Shown here piece after piece: positions 60,869 through 64,000 of a stretch of 64,000 nt of DNA. The stretch is from Haloterrigena salifodinae (GTDB lineage: Archaea; Halobacteriota; Halobacteria; Halobacteriales; Natrialbaceae). The first letter of the stretch is position 1; every line of letters begins with the position of its first letter. A program made the position numbers and the translations under genes. Under the pieces are notes generated by a model. It ran no database searches and was not told where the DNA came from. It saw only the letters and a list, made by a program, of their open reading frames with translations. The DNA is taken from positions 248,001-312,000 of the forward strand of contig NZ_RQWN01000004.1 of NCBI RefSeq assembly GCF_003977755.1, written 5' to 3'.

Positions 60869-61936
60869 TTACTCGAGCGACTGCGTGAACAGCGACGCGA
60901 TAAGCTCGACGTCGTCGCGCGCCTCGCTCACGGGCGTGGGGACGTTTCGCTCGCCGCGAACGCACGCCATGAACCGCTCGAGTTCTCGCTTGAAGCTCTC
61001 TTCGCGCGTCGGGCTGTACTGGCAGTCGACCGTCTCCTCGGCGCCCTGTCGGACGGAGAGCGTCGCCGAGTTGTACTTGACGAAGGGGTGATCGAACTCG
61101 AGACGGAGGGTGCGATCCGGCGCGTCGATCCGGACGAACTGCTCGTGCCAGTGGCGTTCGGAATCCCCCGTCTGGAGGAGACACCGTTCACCGCTCTCAA
61201 ACACGAGGTGTGCGATGCCGAAGTAGCCGTCCCGAACGAAGTCGACGTGATCGACGGCGGCGACGTCGCCGAATAATCCGCGGAGCGCGTTGATGTCGTG
61301 ACAGACGTGCTCGAGCTGGAAGTCGTACGCCGCCGCAAGCTCGTCGTCGTCGGTCCCGATGGCCTGCTTGCACTGCTCGCGGCGGCGGTCGGTACTTCGC
61401 TCGATGAATGCCGCGTCGAGCTCCGGCTCGACCAGATCGTAGATTTCTGGGAGCGACTTCGAGAAATCCGCGTCGACGGCGTAGGCCGTGACGCTGTCGA
61501 TGTGCCCGACGTCGGCGAGTTCGTCGGCCAGTCGCTCGTAAGCCAGTTCGAACCGGCGATTGTACGCGACCATGGCCGTCGCGTCGCTTTGCGCTGCGAC
61601 GTCGGCCAGTCGGTCGGCGTCGGCCGGCGTGACCGCCAGCGGCTTCTCGACGAGGGTGTGCAACCCGGCCGTGAGCGTCCGTTCGACGACGTCGGCGTGC
61701 GTCTGCATCGGCGTCGTGACGATGACCGCGTCGAGGTCGGCCGCGGCTTCGTCGATCAGTCGCTCCGGATCGCTGTACCGTCGTTCGGAAGCCACGTTGT
61801 AGCGTTTCCCCAGCTCATCGGTGACGTTCTCGGCGGGATCGCACAGCGCCGCAAGTTCCGCGTCCGGCACCTCGAGGACATTCGGGATGTGCATGATCTG
61901 TGCGATCGTTCCGCAGCCGATAATTGCGAACTCCAT
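60869..61936 (-). CDS. Gfo/Idh/MocA oxidoreductase (IolG-like), copy 2
   Basis: A 355-residue paralogue of 35863-36951. Rossmann motif EFAIIGCGTIAQIMHIPNVL, catalytic Lys in LVEKPLAVTPADAD, and HVCHDINALRGLFGD with the His/Asp pair. The ATG at 61936 is supported by a TATA-like CCTTTTAGTC about 27 bp upstream; a longer frame to 62227 overlaps the ppsA promoter and is Arg/Ser-rich. A putative IclR site lies about 105 bp upstream. It may oxidise a second inositol isomer or a sugar. Confidence 0.85.
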   Translation of the reverse strand: MEFAIIGCGTIAQIMHIPNVLEVPDAELAALCDPAENVTDELGKRYNVASERRYSDPERLIDEAAADLDAVIVTTPMQTHADVVERTLTAGLHTLVEKPLAVTPADADRLADVAAQSDATAMVAYNRRFELAYERLADELADVGHIDSVTAYAVDADFSKSLPEIYDLVEPELDAAFIERSTDRRREQCKQAIGTDDDELAAAYDFQLEHVCHDINALRGLFGDVAAVDHVDFVRDGYFGIAHLVFESGERCLLQTGDSERHWHEQFVRIDAPDRTLRLEFDHPFVKYNSATLSVRQGAEETVDCQYSPTREESFKRELERFMACVRGERNVPTPVSEARDDVELIASLFTQSLE

Positions 61937-62040
61937 GAGATCGAGTACCGTGGGGCGGCGACTAAAAGGTTTCTTTCGATCGGGTTGGTTTCGCTCGCCC
62001 ATCGCGAGGGGTAGCGACCCGTGTCGGCCCAGTCCGTTCC

Positions 62041-62057
62041 GTTTGGAACAGTCAAAC
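62041..62057. promoter_or_regulatory. Putative IclR operator 8
   Basis: GTTTGG-AACAG-TCAAAC with perfect GTTTG/CAAAC arms, in the divergent region between the second IolG-like gene and ppsA. Confidence 0.5.
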
Positions 62058-62250
62058 GGTTCGCGAAACAGGACGGCTCGGGCAGAACCGGGCTCGACCG
62101 CGGCTTCGCTTTCGCTACGTCGAGCGGAACGCTCAGCAAACTCGAGAGACTTGCTCTCGGAATTCCCAGCCCATTCACCCGGTCGGCTCGATCCGATAAT
62201 CCGACGGACGGTCTCTCTCGAGTCCAAAAATCCGAAAAATGCTTGATAGT

Positions 62251-62265
62251 GGAGGAAGTGCCTCC
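62251..62265 (+). promoter_or_regulatory. GGAGG/CCTCC hairpin before ppsA
   Basis: GGAGG-AAGTG-CCTCC is a perfect 5-bp inverted repeat ending 7 bp before the ppsA ATG. The left arm resembles a Shine-Dalgarno sequence but is too far (17 bp) for an ordinary one, and would be sequestered if the hairpin forms. Confidence 0.35.
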
Positions 62266-62272
62266 GGTACGG

Positions 62273-64000
62273 ATGACCGTACTCTGGTTAGACGAAATTA
62301 GCAGCGGCGACCTGGAGCGGGTCGGCGGCAAAGGAGCGTCACTGGGCGAACTTACGGGCGCCGGGCTGCCCGTGCCCCCGGGATTCGTCGTCACCGCCGG
62401 GGCCTACCGATCGTTCATCGAAGAAGCCGAAATCGACGAGGAGCTGTTCGCGGCCGTCGACATCGACGTCGACGACTCGTCGGCGCTGGCCGAGGCGGCC
62501 GACCGCGCTCAGGAACTCATCCTCGAGACGCCGTTCCCCGACGAACTGCGCGAGGAGATCCTCGAGTCCTACCGGCAGGTCGGCACGGACGGGGCGAGCC
62601 CGTCCGATCGCGGGACGTCGTCCCGCGCAGGCGAAGCGTTCGTCGCGGTGCGGTCGTCGGCGACGGCCGAGGACCTGCCGGACGCCTCCTTCGCGGGCCA
62701 ACAGGAGACGTTCCTCAACGTCACCGCCGAGGACCTGTTAGACCGCGTTCGGGAGTGTTGGGCCTCGCTCTTTACGCAGCGAGCGATCTACTACCGCCAG
62801 GAGCAGGGCTTTGACCACTCGGCGGTCAACATCGCGGTCGTCGTCCAGCAGATGGTCGACGCAGAGAAGTCCGGCGTGATGTTCACGAGCCACCCCTCGA
62901 CGGGCGATCCGACGATGATCATCGAGGCCGCCTGGGGACTAGGCGAAGCGGTCGTCTCGGGTGCGGTCTCCCCGGATAACTACGTCATCGAGCGCGAGGA
63001 TCGGTCGATCGGCGTCACCGTCGCCGAGAAGAAGGTGATGCACGAAAAGGACGAGGAGACCGGCGAGACCGTCGAGCGTGAGGTCCCCCAAGACAAGCGG
63101 AACGAACGGGTCCTCTCCGACGACGAGATCAGCGCGCTGATAGACCTCGGCGAGCGCGTCGAGGACCACTACGATGAGCCCCAAGACGTCGAGTGGGCCA
63201 TCGTCGACAGCGATGAGCAGAGCTCATCTGGCAGCCGGACGCAGTCCGGCGATGGCGAGGTCTACATGCTCCAGTCCCGGCCGATCACCACCATCGACGA
63301 GGCGGCCGAAACCGGCGATGTCGACGCCTCGAAGGGGCTGACCGACGGCAGCGGCGGCGTTCAGGCCGCCAGCAGCGGCGCCGGCACCAGCGGCGCGGAC
63401 TCGAGTGGGTCTGGCGAGGTAATCGTCGACGGACTGGGCTCGAGTCCGGGGACGGTCAGCGGGCCGGCCCGGATCGTCACGAAGCTCGACGACCTCGCGA
63501 AGGTCGGCGAGGGAGATATCATCGTCACGGAGATGACGATGCCCGACATGGTGCCCGCGATGAAGCGGGCGTCGGGGATCATTACCGATGAGGGCGGCAT
63601 GACTAGCCACGCCGCCATCATCTCCCGCGAACTCGGAGTCCCGGCTATCGTCGGTACTACCAACGCTACCTCCGTCCTCGAGGACGGCCAGGTCGTCACG
63701 CTCGACGGCAACAAGGGCGCGGTCCTCGAGGGGACGGAAGTCGAGCCCGACGAAGAGACCGAACCAGTCGAGGAGGTCCGCCCGCAGTCGCCAGTCAAGC
63801 CAATGACCGCGACGGAGGTCAAGGTCAACGTCTCCATTCCGGAGGCCGCCGAGCGCGCGGCCGCAACCGGCGCCGACGGCGTCGGCCTCCTCCGGACCGA
63901 GCACATGATCCTCTCGCTGAATCAGACGCCCGAGAAGTTCATCGAAGAAAACGGCACGGACACCTACACGCAGGAACTGATCGACGGCATCCGCGGCGTC
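62273..64000 (+). CDS. ppsA: Phosphoenolpyruvate synthase, partial
   Basis: A partial reading frame of 576 codons running off the right edge, starting MTVLWLDEISSGDLERVGGK. The N-terminal ATP-grasp domain shows GGKGASLGELTGAGLPVPPG, VRSSATAEDLPDASFAGQQE and GEAVVSGAVSPDNYV. The swivelling phosphohistidine domain carries the catalytic His in GGMTSHAAIISRELGVPAIV, and the PEP-binding domain is just beginning at the edge (GVGLLRTEHMI). It makes PEP from pyruvate and ATP, used in gluconeogenesis. A Ser/Gly-rich insertion near residue 365 before the His domain is unremarkable. An IclR-type palindrome lies about 215 bp upstream. Confidence 0.93.
   Translation, partial: MTVLWLDEISSGDLERVGGKGASLGELTGAGLPVPPGFVVTAGAYRSFIEEAEIDEELFAAVDIDVDDSSALAEAADRAQELILETPFPDELREEILESYRQVGTDGASPSDRGTSSRAGEAFVAVRSSATAEDLPDASFAGQQETFLNVTAEDLLDRVRECWASLFTQRAIYYRQEQGFDHSAVNIAVVVQQMVDAEKSGVMFTSHPSTGDPTMIIEAAWGLGEAVVSGAVSPDNYVIEREDRSIGVTVAEKKVMHEKDEETGETVEREVPQDKRNERVLSDDEISALIDLGERVEDHYDEPQDVEWAIVDSDEQSSSGSRTQSGDGEVYMLQSRPITTIDEAAETGDVDASKGLTDGSGGVQAASSGAGTSGADSSGSGEVIVDGLGSSPGTVSGPARIVTKLDDLAKVGEGDIIVTEMTMPDMVPAMKRASGIITDEGGMTSHAAIISRELGVPAIVGTTNATSVLEDGQVVTLDGNKGAVLEGTEVEPDEETEPVEEVRPQSPVKPMTATEVKVNVSIPEAAERAAATGADGVGLLRTEHMILSLNQTPEKFIEENGTDTYTQELIDGIRGV

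Overview
The window is chromosomal DNA from a halophilic archaeon (class Halobacteria; the gene set would fit Natrialbales such as Natrinema or Haloterrigena, but the genus is inferred). The evidence is high-GC, strongly acidic proteins, TATA boxes about 28 bp upstream of start codons (leaderless mRNAs), Tat-type lipoprotein signals, a HalOD1 domain, halocyanin-like and F420-type proteins, and a haloarchaeal-type glucose dehydrogenase. No rRNA, tRNA or CRISPR array was found.

Layout. 1-3.4 kb is an accessory-region edge: the N-terminal part of an asparagine-synthetase-like protein, a broken tyrosine recombinase and several small or decayed ORFs. 3.4-12 kb holds a secreted SGNH hydrolase, a UspA protein, a DNA2/NAM7-type helicase, a cupredoxin lipoprotein and a MATE exporter. 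12-18 kb is a TetR-centred area: a decayed tetR, a zinc-ribbon membrane protein, a VTT membrane protein, and an intact TetR divergent from an RND/MMPL exporter; four related palindromes sit in front of these genes. 18-21.5 kb carries hemH, a HemY/HemG-type oxidase and hemE. 22.7-26.7 kb is a cluster of UspA stress proteins. 27-33 kb has an amidohydrolase, an integrase and PEP carboxylase.

33-64 kb is the most interesting part. It holds two Gfo/Idh dehydrogenases (IolG-like), two IolM-like zinc dehydrogenases, two IolE-like TIM-barrel proteins, an IolD-like ThDP enzyme, an IolN-like metallo-hydrolase, an IolA/MmsA-type semialdehyde dehydrogenase, a mandelate-racemase-family enzyme, an F420-type oxidoreductase, an aldo/keto reductase, a glucose-dehydrogenase homologue, an HpcH/HpaI aldolase, a four-gene sugar ABC transporter and an IclR regulator. 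Together they suggest uptake and breakdown of inositol or a related cyclitol or sugar acid. The cluster combines pieces of the Bacillus route (IolG-IolE-IolD...IolA) and the Thermotoga route (IolG-IolM-IolN); no IolB, IolC or IolJ was seen. A 17-bp palindrome of the form GTTTGW-N5-TCAAAC occurs eight times around these genes, two copies lying in the iclR/iolA-like divergent promoter, and is proposed as the IclR operator. The window ends inside ppsA (PEP synthase).
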